Notes: generated by a model from the letters alone, not told the origin. Shown: positions 44,636-54,530, counted from the first letter of the stretch. The stretch is 64,000 bases of DNA from an uncultured Methanomethylovorans sp. (GCF_963678545.1 NZ_OY782870.1:868001-932000); one strand, 5' to 3'. Program-made: numbers and translations.

Positions 44636-45964
44636 ATGAACAGAACACAATTCATAATGTATGGATTACTTGCTGTGCTTCTTGTCTACATGGCCGGAAC
44701 TACAGCATTTGCAGGTGATGCGGTAGCTTCCGAGCCTGCGGTGGGGATTTCAAATAAAGTCATATCTTCAACAGTAGGTGGTGTGGTCTCTAATGCTGGA
44801 ACAACCACTGAAATGAATACAATAAGCGTAGATCCAAGCTACTATTACTTGATGTTGCAACCTGGAAACAGTGGTAACTTCACAGTAACTGTAACAAACA
44901 AGGAAGATGTTGCGGTCACACTTCACCCCACAATGGTTGTTACTCCATACACATATAGTTACATGGACGAAAGCTGGGTCACAATAACTCCTTCAGAGCT
45001 AACCATTGAGGCCGGGCAAAAGGCAGAGTTTGTTGTTAATGTCTCTATCCCAAAGGATGCAGAAATCGGGAACTATGCTACAACATTGGCCTTTATGGAA
45101 AATATATCTGAAGGCGATATCCTGTATCAGGGATTTCCGGGTACTGTGCAATTGAACGTAGATGTCTGGACTCCTCCACAGGTGCAGATTCTCACAACAT
45201 ACATATACGACAGAGTGGAAACTGGCAAGGTATACAACTATGAGATAATGCTCAAGAATACTGGTAACTCCGAAATAACTATTGATCCAAAGCTCGTGGA
45301 AAACATGTACTACCCAATGGTTGCTGAAAAAGCTTCAGTTTCAACAGACTCTGCTTCATCTATTCCATATTACGGTGGATCTGGACAGGCCTTTGGAAGT
45401 GATGCTATCACAATTACAGGTCCTTCAAGCATAAAGCCAGGAGAAACTGCTGTGGTCAAGGTCAAGTTGGAAGTACCTGCTGATGCAAAAGGAGACTTCT
45501 CAGGCAGCATAGACTTGAACATAGATGATCCGGGCATTCGTGAGTATGAAGGTATGGTGTCCCTTAACTTCCATGTGGCAGTACAGCCAGAAAAGCCCTA
45601 TGAGATTCCATTCAAGGTAAATGATAATGGGACAGTTACCATTGAACTTACATCACACATGTATGACATGTATGCCTCAAGCAGCAGTGCAGATCCTTCA
45701 TTTAAAGTGAAACTCATAAATCCGCAAGGAAATGAAGTTGAAGCAGTTAAGGCAGGCGTACAGTATGGTGGTTCAGTTACAGTAGGCAGTATTTCCTACC
45801 CTGTACTCATGGCATCTGGGAATACCTTGGAATATCAGAGTTACTCACAAGATTATGTTGAGACTTATACGGTGCAGGCATCTGCAGGCCAGTGGACTCT
45901 GTCAGTAATGCCACATAACATAGAGAACTTTGAGTACTCCATAAAGATTGGACCTTCCCAATGA
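44636..45964 (+). CDS. secreted beta-sandwich (NEW3-type) protein
   Basis: A surface protein of about 442 residues. The ATG at 44636 follows GGGTGA and begins a signal peptide (about residues 7-25, ending TTAFA). Two NEW3-like domains follow, marked by QPGNSGNFTVTVTNKEDVAV and IKPGETAVVKVKLEVPADAK. The C-terminal part ends PHNIENFEYSIKIG without a membrane helix, so it may be released or held by other proteins. The GTG at 44591 would bury the signal peptide and is rejected. Confidence 0.8.
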   Translation: MNRTQFIMYGLLAVLLVYMAGTTAFAGDAVASEPAVGISNKVISSTVGGVVSNAGTTTEMNTISVDPSYYYLMLQPGNSGNFTVTVTNKEDVAVTLHPTMVVTPYTYSYMDESWVTITPSELTIEAGQKAEFVVNVSIPKDAEIGNYATTLAFMENISEGDILYQGFPGTVQLNVDVWTPPQVQILTTYIYDRVETGKVYNYEIMLKNTGNSEITIDPKLVENMYYPMVAEKASVSTDSASSIPYYGGSGQAFGSDAITITGPSSIKPGETAVVKVKLEVPADAKGDFSGSIDLNIDDPGIREYEGMVSLNFHVAVQPEKPYEIPFKVNDNGTVTIELTSHMYDMYASSSSADPSFKVKLINPQGNEVEAVKAGVQYGGSVTVGSISYPVLMASGNTLEYQSYSQDYVETYTVQASAGQWTLSVMPHNIENFEYSIKIGPSQ

Positions 45965-45973
45965 ATATGAACT

Positions 45974-46020
45974 GAAGTGCCAGCCCGATTGACGGGAACT
46001 AGAGGGGAAGCTGGCACTTC
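45974..46020. terminator. long hairpin between convergent genes
   Basis: A perfect 11-bp inverted repeat GAAGTGCCAGC/GCTGGCACTTC (45974-45984 and 46010-46020) lies between two convergent genes, followed by CTATCTTTTATA on the + strand. The right arm overlaps the 3' end of the minus-strand gene. Confidence 0.55.
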
Positions 46021-46673
46021 CTATCTTTTATATCCATGTCTATCTGGTCATCATCAATTAAAAAAGGAGTAGGAGTTCTTTTGTCGATATTGAACCCTAC
46101 CAAGAAACTTCCCAGCATTTGCTTTTGATCTGCGGATATCTTTAATTGCAGATAATCGTGAGTATAGCTGGAAGGTATGCCTATAACAGCACCAGATATG
46201 CCCCAAAGGGGATCTAACTGCGGGCATGGCTGCTCTGTGACGATCATGTAGATAGGATCATCTATATCGCTTTTTCTTAGTGCTTCTTTATCATAGAAAA
46301 TGATATTGCCCATGACAAATGAATTATTGCATTCATTGAACTTATGTATGATAGTTTGATCTTGTGTGTCTTCACCTATCATCTTTCCTTTGTGGAAGAG
46401 CTTTATGGTACTTTCTGGCCATTCGTATTCTTTGTTAACCATGAAGGACAACACTACATCAGAACTCAGTACTTTCTTTATTCCAACATTGTATTTCCGC
46501 CCGATCATCTTGCAACCCATTTGTTCATCCAAAGTTTCAAGTTTCTTTATCTTCTGTATGTCTCTTGAATCTAGAGATATTACTTTACAGACACCTTTGA
46601 TCGATTCCAGTCCATTTTTTGCGGATTCAGTTATTTTTATTCGTTGGATTATTTTTACCATCGAATTTATCAT
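45999..46673 (-). CDS. uncharacterised protein, 224 residues
   Basis: I do not recognise a family. It is a soluble protein with a KVISLDSRDIQKIKKLE helix, the segment FVMGNIIFYDKEALRKSD and a QPCPQLDPLWGISGAVIG stretch. No signal peptide or membrane helix is evident. A second Met (MVKIIQRIKI) four codons in may be the start. The end falls inside a long hairpin. Confidence 0.55.
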   Translation of the reverse strand: MINSMVKIIQRIKITESAKNGLESIKGVCKVISLDSRDIQKIKKLETLDEQMGCKMIGRKYNVGIKKVLSSDVVLSFMVNKEYEWPESTIKLFHKGKMIGEDTQDQTIIHKFNECNNSFVMGNIIFYDKEALRKSDIDDPIYMIVTEQPCPQLDPLWGISGAVIGIPSSYTHDYLQLKISADQKQMLGSFLVGFNIDKRTPTPFLIDDDQIDMDIKDRKCQLPL

Positions 46674-46898
46674 ATGTCAAAAATGCAGCTTATATTATTT
46701 AAAATACTATTATCTATTAAGTTAATATCAACTAAAGTATGTCTATGTGCAAACACACTTGAAACATAACTTCTAAAATATGTGATATTCATGAGGCATT
46801 TTTCCCCAATAAAGTAGCAAGTCTTTTTTATTCTATTAATTACATTAAATTAGGTTTGAACATTCCAGTCCATTTTCAAATGCTGAAGGTCAAGATCG

Positions 46899-48857
46899 AT
46901 GAACAGAAATACTTTGACAGATCCTCAAAAAAAGTATGCACCAAAACCTAAAAGTCTTGGGCCAGTATCCAGCCTTGAAGAACACGTAAATCCCGATTGG
47001 TGGAAAAAGATATTCAATTCCCTTTATCTGAAAACAGATGCTGATGTAGTGGGGGATTCAGAGATCACAAAGGAAGAGGTTGATATGTTCCTCTCCGTTT
47101 TGAATCTGCCACAGGACAGCAAGGTCTTGGATCTATGCTGCGGACAGGGAAGACACTCTATGGAGATTGCAAGGAGAGGCTTCAAAAATGTCGAGGGATT
47201 GGATAGATCGCATTATCTTATCCAAAGGGCGAAGAACACTGCAAAAAAAGAGGGCTTAAGCTTGCGGTTTAAGGAAGGGGATGCCCGTAAAACTCCTTAC
47301 TCCACTGATAATTTTGATGCCGTGTTCCTGCTGGGAAATAGTTTTGGTTATTTCGAGACATCCGAAGAGGACCTGAGAGTACTCAACGAGGTAAAAAGGG
47401 TGCTCAAACCCTGGGGAAGAATCCTATTGGATGTGACTGACGGATCTTATTTGAAAACAAACTATCAGCCCAGATCATGGGAATGGATAGATAAGCACAA
47501 TTTTGTGTGCCGGGAACGTTCTCTGTCAATCGATAGTCAGAAATTGATCTCAAGAGAGGTCATTGTCAATGATAAACAGGGTGTCATCGCGGACCAGTTC
47601 TATGCAGAAAGGCTTTACACTCAGGACTCCCTTCAGGAACTCTTAAAAAAGGCTGGTTTCAGTGATGTTGAGGTCGTAAACTCTATTGGATCTAACAGTA
47701 AGAGGAACCAGGACCTTGGCATGATGGAGAAGCGCATAATAATTACAGCTACGCTGCGCAAGGAATGGACGGAGCACAAAAAGAAGGTCCATGCGATACA
47801 AAAGGATGTAGTAGCGATATTTGGTGATCCTTCCAAAAGGGACTCTCTAAAGCCATGTGGTGTTTTTGATGATGATGATCTTTACACCATCGATCAGCTA
47901 AAAGGTGCTCTTAAAGACAGAGAGGAATATTCCTTTAAGTTTTTGGACAACCATGATACCATTATACAGGACCTGCAACGCCTTAAAGGAAAAGTGGATT
48001 TTGTATTCAATCTTTGTGATGAAGGATTTAATAACGATCCATTGAAAGAGTTGCATGTGCCTGCTCTACTTGATATGCTGAATATACCTTATACAGGTTC
48101 AGGACCGCAATGTCTTGCTTTCTGCTATGATAAAGCTCTGGTAAGGGGTATTGCCAAGGATCTCGGAGTTCCGGTGTCTGAAGGAATTGTAATTAAGGCA
48201 GAGGATGTTTTGTTCGAAGTTCCCATGCAATTCCCGGTGATAGTGAAACCTAACTTTGGTGATTCAAGTTTCGGACTTAATCAGCATAGTGTATGTCACA
48301 GCCGTGATGAGGTTGTAAGGGCTATCTATGATATACGAGAGGGTTTGGGATATGACAAGCCTATTCTTATTGAAGAGTTTCTCACCGGTAAGGATCTGAG
48401 TATAGGCATTATAGGAAATCCTTCTGAGAACTATACGGTTTTGCCTATCATTGAGGAAGACTATTCTGCACTTCCTCCGGAGTTACCCAGAATGTGTGGC
48501 TATGAGGCAAAATGGATCCCTGAGTCCCCATACTGGAAGATCCGTTCCATTGCTGCTGACATTCCCAGGGAAACGGAGGAGTTCATTGTGGAATGCAGCC
48601 TGAAAATGATCAAGAGGCTTGAGTGCAGGGATTATACGCGTCTTGACTGGAGAATGAACTCAGCAGGCCAGCCAAAGCTGCTGGAAGTAAACCCCAATCC
48701 CGGATGGTGCTGGGACGGACATCTGGCTAAGATGTCAGCATTGGCAGATATGTCCTATTCTGAAATGATTGCCAGCATCCTCAAAAGCGCAGATGAGAGG
48801 ATAACAGGGGCAGAATCGGTCAAGAGTTCGGGACCAGTTCCGGAAGTCAAATTGTAG
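46899..48857 (+). CDS. SAM methyltransferase fused to D-Ala-D-Ala ligase-like ATP-grasp
   Basis: A 652-residue two-domain protein. Residues about 65-285 are a Rossmann methyltransferase with motif I VLDLCCGQGRHSMEIA and LLGNSFGYFETSEEDL. Residues about 300-640 are an ATP-grasp ligase with YTGSGPQCLAFCYDKALVR, FPVIVKPNFGDSSFG, ILIEEFLTGKDLSIG and a metal site LLEVNPNPGW. D-Ala-D-Ala ligase-like folds join amino acids or peptides. A methylated peptide-like small molecule is a possible product. GAAGGTCAAGATC precedes the ATG. Confidence 0.85.
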   Translation: MNRNTLTDPQKKYAPKPKSLGPVSSLEEHVNPDWWKKIFNSLYLKTDADVVGDSEITKEEVDMFLSVLNLPQDSKVLDLCCGQGRHSMEIARRGFKNVEGLDRSHYLIQRAKNTAKKEGLSLRFKEGDARKTPYSTDNFDAVFLLGNSFGYFETSEEDLRVLNEVKRVLKPWGRILLDVTDGSYLKTNYQPRSWEWIDKHNFVCRERSLSIDSQKLISREVIVNDKQGVIADQFYAERLYTQDSLQELLKKAGFSDVEVVNSIGSNSKRNQDLGMMEKRIIITATLRKEWTEHKKKVHAIQKDVVAIFGDPSKRDSLKPCGVFDDDDLYTIDQLKGALKDREEYSFKFLDNHDTIIQDLQRLKGKVDFVFNLCDEGFNNDPLKELHVPALLDMLNIPYTGSGPQCLAFCYDKALVRGIAKDLGVPVSEGIVIKAEDVLFEVPMQFPVIVKPNFGDSSFGLNQHSVCHSRDEVVRAIYDIREGLGYDKPILIEEFLTGKDLSIGIIGNPSENYTVLPIIEEDYSALPPELPRMCGYEAKWIPESPYWKIRSIAADIPRETEEFIVECSLKMIKRLECRDYTRLDWRMNSAGQPKLLEVNPNPGWCWDGHLAKMSALADMSYSEMIASILKSADERITGAESVKSSGPVPEVKL

Positions 48858-48895
48858 TTCTGTTAGAAGCAATGTAGGGAATAAATTTTAGTATT

Positions 48896-48935
48896 GGCCC
48901 ATGTCTTGATGATGTGGGCTGAGATTTTATTTTTG
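48896..48935 (+). terminator. hairpin with T-rich tail after the fusion gene
   Basis: GCCCAT pairs with GTGGGC (48897-48902 and 48914-48919, one G-U pair) and is followed by GATTTTATTTTTGG. It lies about 40 bp after the stop codon. Confidence 0.4.
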
Positions 48936-49179
48936 GTGATGCGTGGGTATATGTCCTATTCAGTAAATGAAGCTGAAGGGTGTATGTTATTGTAATTGGA
49001 TAGAAAAGCATGTTATGCTATACTAACACGAACAATATTCAATAATTGAATACTCCTTGTACATAATACAATTCTGTTTCTATTAGTACATCTATCTTTT
49101 GATGATTCTTTAGAATAAGTATTTATAATATTTTACATAAGTAGCGTTGATTAATATTATCTTATAAAGGTTTGACTAA
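48936..49179. other. intergenic region before the KAP gene
   Basis: Strongly AT-rich. TATA-like AAGTATTTATAATA (near 49118-49131) could serve the KAP gene, and AAAGG precedes its ATG. No other element was recognised. Confidence 0.3.
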
Positions 49180-50158
49180 ATGTATCTTTCAGATAAGGCA
49201 ATTGAATCAACAGATGATGATGATTTGGACCGCTTAGATTTTTCAAAACATTTAGTTGATAAAATATTCTCGTGGAAAAACGAAGATTGCCTTGTAATAT
49301 CTCTATCTGGTAAATGGGGATCTGGTAAAAGCACTATCTTGAATTTTGTTAAAGAATATATTAATAGAGAGAATAGTAAAAAATTCGATGAAATTCAATT
49401 TTGTGGATTTAAAGTAAAAAGGAGAAAGGAAGAAACAAAATTACGTAACATAATATGTTGTGGCCAGAATAGAAAAATAGAGGACAGTGAAGAATTAGAT
49501 GGAGAAATAACGATTATTGAGTTTAATCCATGGTATTATTCTGGTGAAGAGAATTTAACTTATCATTTTTACAATGAATTGGCAAAAGAAATTAGAATAC
49601 GTGGGGGGCACGGATTCGGATAAAGAGATATCTCAAAAGCTTATGTTGTATTCATCCGTTCTTGATGTGTTTTCATATGGTCCATCAAAATTTATTAAAT
49701 ATTTTTCTTTAGTTTTTGGTGCTGGTCTATTTTTAATACTTTCATCGAGTCAAAACATTAATGCCTTATATCTTATCTCTATATTTTTAATTATATTTGG
49801 TTTCTCAAAGGAGTTCTGTGATAAAGTAGCTCGTGTATTTGAAGAAAAAGCTAAACTCGAAGAAAAACCTCTCTCATCTCTGAAAAACGATTTGAAGAAA
49901 AAGCTCTCCGAAAGAAAGAATAAAATATTAATCATAATTGATGACATCGATAGGTTAAATAACCTTGAAATTAAGCAAATATTTCAACTTGTTAAGGTGA
50001 ATACTGACTTTCCTAACATCATCTATTTAATGGCATTTGACAAAGAGATAATAGAGAGGAATCTCGACGAACCTGACTCTATTTTGGGGAGAGATTACCT
50101 TAAGAAAATTGTACAAGTTGATTTTGATGTACCTGCTGTAAAGAAAAGTAAAATTAAA

Positions 50159-50166
50159 GATTCTTT
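50159..50166 (+). repeat. target site duplication, left copy
   Basis: GATTCTTT, repeated at 50299-50306 on the other side of the MITE-like element. If the duplication is read as 9 bp (GATTCTTTA), the element would be 131 bp with an asymmetric left end. Confidence 0.75.
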
Positions 50167-50298
50167 AGCTCTGTAGAAATCTTCGATATTCAAGCAAGAA
50201 ACAGAATTAAGATTTTTCTCAAATGTTTCTCTAGGTATCTTTAGAAAACAACTCTTTCTGGCTGTGGATATTGATTTTAATAGGTATTCTACAGAGCC
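50167..50298. mobile_element. MITE-like 132-bp insertion, IS6-like ends
   Basis: The ends are AGCTCTGTAGAA and TTCTACAGAGCC, 12-bp terminal inverted repeats with one outer mismatch. They are flanked by the 8-bp direct repeat GATTCTTT (50159-50166 and 50299-50306). Removing the element plus one repeat joins KIKDSL to FKELESILSKLP in frame. The interior carries no gene. The GGCTCTGTAGAA-type end and 8-bp duplication resemble IS6-family insertion sequences, from memory; a non-autonomous derivative is likely. Confidence 0.8.
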
Positions 50299-50306
50299 GA
50301 TTCTTT
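50299..50306 (+). repeat. target site duplication, right copy
   Basis: GATTCTTT, identical to the left copy at 50159-50166. The KAP coding sequence continues directly after it in the restored frame. Confidence 0.75.
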
Positions 50307-51696
50307 ATTTAAGGAACTAGAATCGATATTGTCTAAATTACCAATTGATTATGTTGAACATTTTGATAGAAAATACTGGTTAGAAGTGTGTTCCAGTGAG
50401 TTTTTAGAATGTTTTGAAAATCTAAGGGATGTCAAAAGGTTTGCAAATAGTTTAGAATTTAATATGTCTTTAATGCACAAAAAGGACTCAATTGAAGTAA
50501 ATATAATTGATTTTCTATCTATTGAGTTTATTAGAGTTTGGTATCCTAAGCTTTATTATTCTATCAAAATAAACAAGAGCCTATTTACTACAGTACCAAG
50601 TAGGTATAGCCCTGATGAGTTTGATAAAGGAATCTCTGCATTTGAGAATATTATCTCTGATGTCGATACAAAAAATCGAGACAAAATAGAAAAACTGCTA
50701 TTTGTATTATTTCCTCAGTGTAAGCATATTTGCTCAAAATCCAATTATACTACTGATGGTAAAGAATGGAGCCGAAAATTAAGAATTTGTTCTAAAAATC
50801 ACTTTGATTCATATTTTGTTATGATTCCTGGAGGAGGTAAGGATGAAATAACCCAATATGAGGTTGAGTTATTTTTATACAATCTGAAAAACATACCTCA
50901 ATTGCAAGGATGTCTTAATAAATATGTGGAGGAAAGTAGAATTGATAAAATCCTTAGGCGGTTATACGATTATACTGATGACTTTACCAGAATATCACGC
51001 GAATCTGCAATAAATCTCATAGCTGTTTTGTTTAATCTATACGGAAACATACCATATGAAGAAATAAGCTCCAAAGATAATCTATTTCTGGATGATTTTC
51101 CTTTTGTCCCAACCAATGAGGATATAATTGTCGGAATAATCATTAAATTAATAGATAGAGAGAAAGAAGAAGACAATAAATATAACGTTATATTAGAATC
51201 AATTCAAAAATCAGATAATGCAATGGGTATTGTTCATTATTTAACAAGATGTGAACTTGAAGAAGATAACAAACAGATCTTTTCTGAAGAGCATCTTGAA
51301 TCTTTAAAAGCATTATGTGTTGTGAAACTTGAACAGACTATAAATGAAGATACTTTATTATCTGCTTATGATGTTATTTTGATTATTGAATGTTGGAAAC
51401 GATGGAGCAAAGATTCAATACGCTTTAAGCATGTTTTATCTAAAATTATTGAAGATAATAATAAATTATTGTCACTTATAAAATTACATTTAAATTATAG
51501 AGGTAGTTCAGAAGGCTCTTATATTGATAAAAGTAAACCTTTTTATGACACTCTTGATGATTTAATCGATATAGATGCAGTTTATATAAGAGTTGAATCT
51601 ATCAAAAATAGTAAAGGTAAAGAATATGAATCTCAAAAAGAAGTTATAGATTTATTTTTAGTTAATTACTCTGCATCAAAACAAGCATCATTATAA

Positions 51697-52084
51697 TTCT
51701 TTTATTTTTTAAGTTAACTATTTTAAAGCATGTGCATTGCTTTTACGTTACAATGTTATATTTGTCCGACCTTCTGCAAATGTCCTATAATTTTGATAAT
51801 TATCTAGATACAGCTATTTATTAATCAATAGTGTTATGTTTAAATTAATTTGTAACATTTAATACGAATTTGTTTGACATTAGTATGCGTAAGTCTATGT
51901 AAAGGAAAATATCCATTTTTCTCTAGACATCTGCGGAAAGACAGTTCATTATGCAAGTTCTTTTTAAGACACTTCTTTAGGTATTTCTCCGTTTTAATTC
52001 ATATTTGACAAACAAGTTCTCCAATCAACCAACTTCTACACGAAAAATGTATGTATCCCTCTGATTATGTAATAACCAGATACG
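51697..52084. other. intergenic region between KAP and UbiD genes
   Basis: AT-rich. A short hairpin AAAGCA/TGCTTT (51725-51730 and 51738-51743) ending in T could terminate the KAP transcript. The rest shows no recognisable gene or RNA; the promoter of the UbiD-like gene is not obvious. Confidence 0.3.
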
Positions 52085-53344
52085 ATGAGAGATTTTATAG
52101 AGCAGCTAAGAAGCAGTGGCAAGATCACGGAGATCAAACACACCGTTTCAAAGGAGTTCGAAGCTCCAAGGATAGCGAAAAAGACACCTGGACCTGTGTT
52201 TTTCCATGATATAGAGGGAAAGAAAGCGATCATGAACCTTTTGGGTACGAGGGATGAGCTTGCAGCGATTTTCGGAGTGCCTCGCGATATGATCATTCAG
52301 AAGCTCTCTGAGGTCCAGCCGAACGGGGAAGTCATAACCGTTGCTGCTTCACCTACAATGGAAGTTGTGGATGAGCAGGTTGACCTGTACAGCCTTCCCA
52401 TAATGAAGCATTTTGCGAAGGACGGTGGCCTGTACATCACTGCCGGTATCGTGGTCAGTGAGTACGAAGGATCCATGAATGCATCCATACACCGTCTGAT
52501 GGTGCTTGGAAAGGATAAGCTGGCTGCCAGACTCGTACCTCCAAGACACACCTATGTATTGCACAAAAAGGCAGCTTCAAAAGGGGACAAACTTCCGGTG
52601 GCTATTGTCATCGGTGCTGATCCTGTAATTACATTTGCTTCAACCACCCGTGTGCCTCTTGGAAAAGAATTCCATTATGCAGCAGCTCTAAGAGGTGCTC
52701 CGGTGGAATTATTCGAATGCAGCAACGGTGTAAAGGTTCCCCATGCAGAGATCGTACTGGAAGGTTACGTGGATACCACAGAACGTGTGCCAGAAGGACC
52801 ATTTGTCGATATCACTGGTACTTATGATGAGATACGTCCGGAACCTGTGATCCACATTACAAGGATCATACACAGGAAAGACCCTATCTATCACGGCATC
52901 CTCCCGGCAGGACCGGAACACCTGCTCATGATGGGGGTTCCATACGAACCCAAGATATACAGGGCAGTGAGCGAAGTGACCACTGTGAAGAATGTGGTGC
53001 TCACAGAAGGCGGATGCTGTTACCTGCACGCTGTGGTTCAGATCGAAAAACAGACCGAGGGAGATGGCAAGAACGCTATCATGGCAGCCTTTGCAAGCCA
53101 TACAAGCCTCAAGCATGTGGTTGTAGTGGATGAAGACATCGATATATTCGACCCGAAGGATGTGGAATTCGCAATTGCGACCCGCGTAAAGGGGGATATG
53201 GATGTTATGATCGTCACAAATGTGAGGGGAAGTTCACTGGACCCCAGGGGCGCACCTGATGGCACAACTACAAAGATAGGCGTAGATGCAACTAAAGTCA
53301 TGAAACAGGCTGAAATGTTCGAAAGGGCAAAGATGCCCGAGTAG
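52085..53344 (+). CDS. UbiD-like decarboxylase, probable anhydromevalonate phosphate decarboxylase
   Basis: A 419-residue UbiD-family protein using prenylated FMN. Segments YITAGIVVSEYEGSMNASIH, LPVAIVIGADPVITFAST and LEGYVDTTERVPEGPFVDIT are typical, and a DPRGAPDGTTTKIGVDATK tail closes the active site. Archaeal homologues beside aconitase-X genes decarboxylate trans-anhydromevalonate 5-phosphate to isopentenyl phosphate. The two genes directly downstream encode that dehydratase, so this role is strongly suggested. It is 7 bp before the next gene. Confidence 0.88.
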   Translation: MRDFIEQLRSSGKITEIKHTVSKEFEAPRIAKKTPGPVFFHDIEGKKAIMNLLGTRDELAAIFGVPRDMIIQKLSEVQPNGEVITVAASPTMEVVDEQVDLYSLPIMKHFAKDGGLYITAGIVVSEYEGSMNASIHRLMVLGKDKLAARLVPPRHTYVLHKKAASKGDKLPVAIVIGADPVITFASTTRVPLGKEFHYAAALRGAPVELFECSNGVKVPHAEIVLEGYVDTTERVPEGPFVDITGTYDEIRPEPVIHITRIIHRKDPIYHGILPAGPEHLLMMGVPYEPKIYRAVSEVTTVKNVVLTEGGCCYLHAVVQIEKQTEGDGKNAIMAAFASHTSLKHVVVVDEDIDIFDPKDVEFAIATRVKGDMDVMIVTNVRGSSLDPRGAPDGTTTKIGVDATKVMKQAEMFERAKMPE

Positions 53345-53351
53345 GTGGACC

Positions 53352-54530
53352 ATGTACCTCACAAAAGAAGAACAGGCAATGCTCGATGGCGAAGAAGGGG
53401 AAACACTCCAGAAGGCCATTGAGATACTTGTTGCCCTAGGTGATATTTACGGTGCCGAGAGGCTCATACCTGTCAAAAGCGCACAGATAGCCGGAGTTTC
53501 ATACAAGACCATAGGCGATGCAGGACTGGAATGGATATCCGATCTGCAAGGGAAAGTGAAAATCCCTTCTATACTCAATCCCGCGGGCATGGATCTACAG
53601 GATTGGAAAAAAATGCGGATTGATCCGGAATTTGCACATAAGCAACAGCTGATCATAGAAGCATACGAAAAGCTTGGTGTCAGTGCCAAATGCACATGTA
53701 CTCCTTATTATCTGGCAGGATTCAATGCCACCTACGGAGATCATCTTGCCTGGAGCGAATCTTCGGCAGTATCTTACGCCAACTCTGTCATAGGCGCAAA
53801 GACTAATCGTGAAGGAGGACCATCGGCCCTCTCTGCAGCCCTCGTGGGTAAGACTGCCAACTATGGATATCATCTGGATGAAATGCGCAAGCCTACAGTA
53901 TCGGTTACAGTGGAACCTGAATTGAAAGGTTCTGATTACGGTGCTCTTGGATATATCGTTGGGAAGATCGTAGGTAGCAGAGTACCTTTATTCATCATGA
54001 AAGGAAAGCCTGACAATGAAGAGCTGAAATCTCTGGGTGCTGCCATGGCAGCCTCAGGTGCTGTTGCTCTTTATCACGTGGAAGGCGTTACACCAGAAGC
54101 AAAGAAGAACAGATTTGCAAAGCCTGATGAAAATATAGTCATCGAGGCAGGTCAAATCAAAGAGATATATGACAGGACAAAACCCGATATTAAAGACCTT
54201 GATATCATTACTATCGGCTGTCCACATTGCTCTCCGGCTGAACTTTCCCTCATAGCAGGACTTCTTGAGGACAGAATTGTAAATAAAGAGGTGTGGATCT
54301 GCACTTCCAGGGAGGTTGCAAACAAACATCCTGAACTTGTGCGGTCCATTGAGAAAAGCGGGGCAAAAGTGGTCTGCGATACCTGCATGGTAGTATCTCC
54401 GGCAACTGAAAAATATAAGACGATGATGGTAAATTCCGGAAAAGCTTTGGCATACGTACCCGGAATGTGCGGAGTGCCCACCCTTTTCGGTGATATCTAT
54501 AAATGCATCAGGGAGGCGGTGAAGGAATGA
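53352..54530 (+). CDS. phosphomevalonate dehydratase large subunit (aconitase X)
   Basis: A 392-residue AcnX catalytic subunit. It has MYLTKEEQAMLDGEEGET at the N terminus and cysteines for the Fe-S cluster in KCTCTPYYL, ITIGCPHCSPAE and VCDTCMVVSP. SESSAVSYANSVIGAKTNREGGPSALS is the substrate region, cited by key residues SSAV and NREGGPSAL. It dehydrates mevalonate 5-phosphate in the archaeal mevalonate pathway. It overlaps the small-subunit gene by 4 bp and follows the decarboxylase by 7 bp. Confidence 0.9.
   Translation: MYLTKEEQAMLDGEEGETLQKAIEILVALGDIYGAERLIPVKSAQIAGVSYKTIGDAGLEWISDLQGKVKIPSILNPAGMDLQDWKKMRIDPEFAHKQQLIIEAYEKLGVSAKCTCTPYYLAGFNATYGDHLAWSESSAVSYANSVIGAKTNREGGPSALSAALVGKTANYGYHLDEMRKPTVSVTVEPELKGSDYGALGYIVGKIVGSRVPLFIMKGKPDNEELKSLGAAMAASGAVALYHVEGVTPEAKKNRFAKPDENIVIEAGQIKEIYDRTKPDIKDLDIITIGCPHCSPAELSLIAGLLEDRIVNKEVWICTSREVANKHPELVRSIEKSGAKVVCDTCMVVSPATEKYKTMMVNSGKALAYVPGMCGVPTLFGDIYKCIREAVKE

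Larger units (their letters stand above)
49180..51696 (+). pseudogene. KAP-family P-loop NTPase, broken by frameshift and MITE-like insertion
   Basis: Three consecutive frames (49180-49623, 49574-50176, 50329-51696) make up one KAP NTPase. Walker A SGKWGSGKST and IIEFNPWYYSGEENL lie in the first part. A two-helix membrane hairpin (FSLVFGAGLFLIL, LISIFLIIFGF) and Walker B ILIIIDDIDRL lie in the second. The third holds the C-terminal part with ENLRDVKRFANSLEFN. The first break is a G6 run (49603-49608) where five G would keep the frame. The second is a 132-bp insertion with target duplication (50159-50306). Repaired, the protein would be about 791 residues. The region is much more AT-rich than its neighbours, suggesting transfer. 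Confidence 0.88.

Noticed and set aside
50168..50297. Invertible DNA switch inside the KAP gene
   Set aside because: The 11-bp inverted repeats first suggested inversion, and the inverted middle reads open, but the upstream frame still hits the stop within the repeat. The flanking direct repeat GATTCTTT explains the data better as an insertion.
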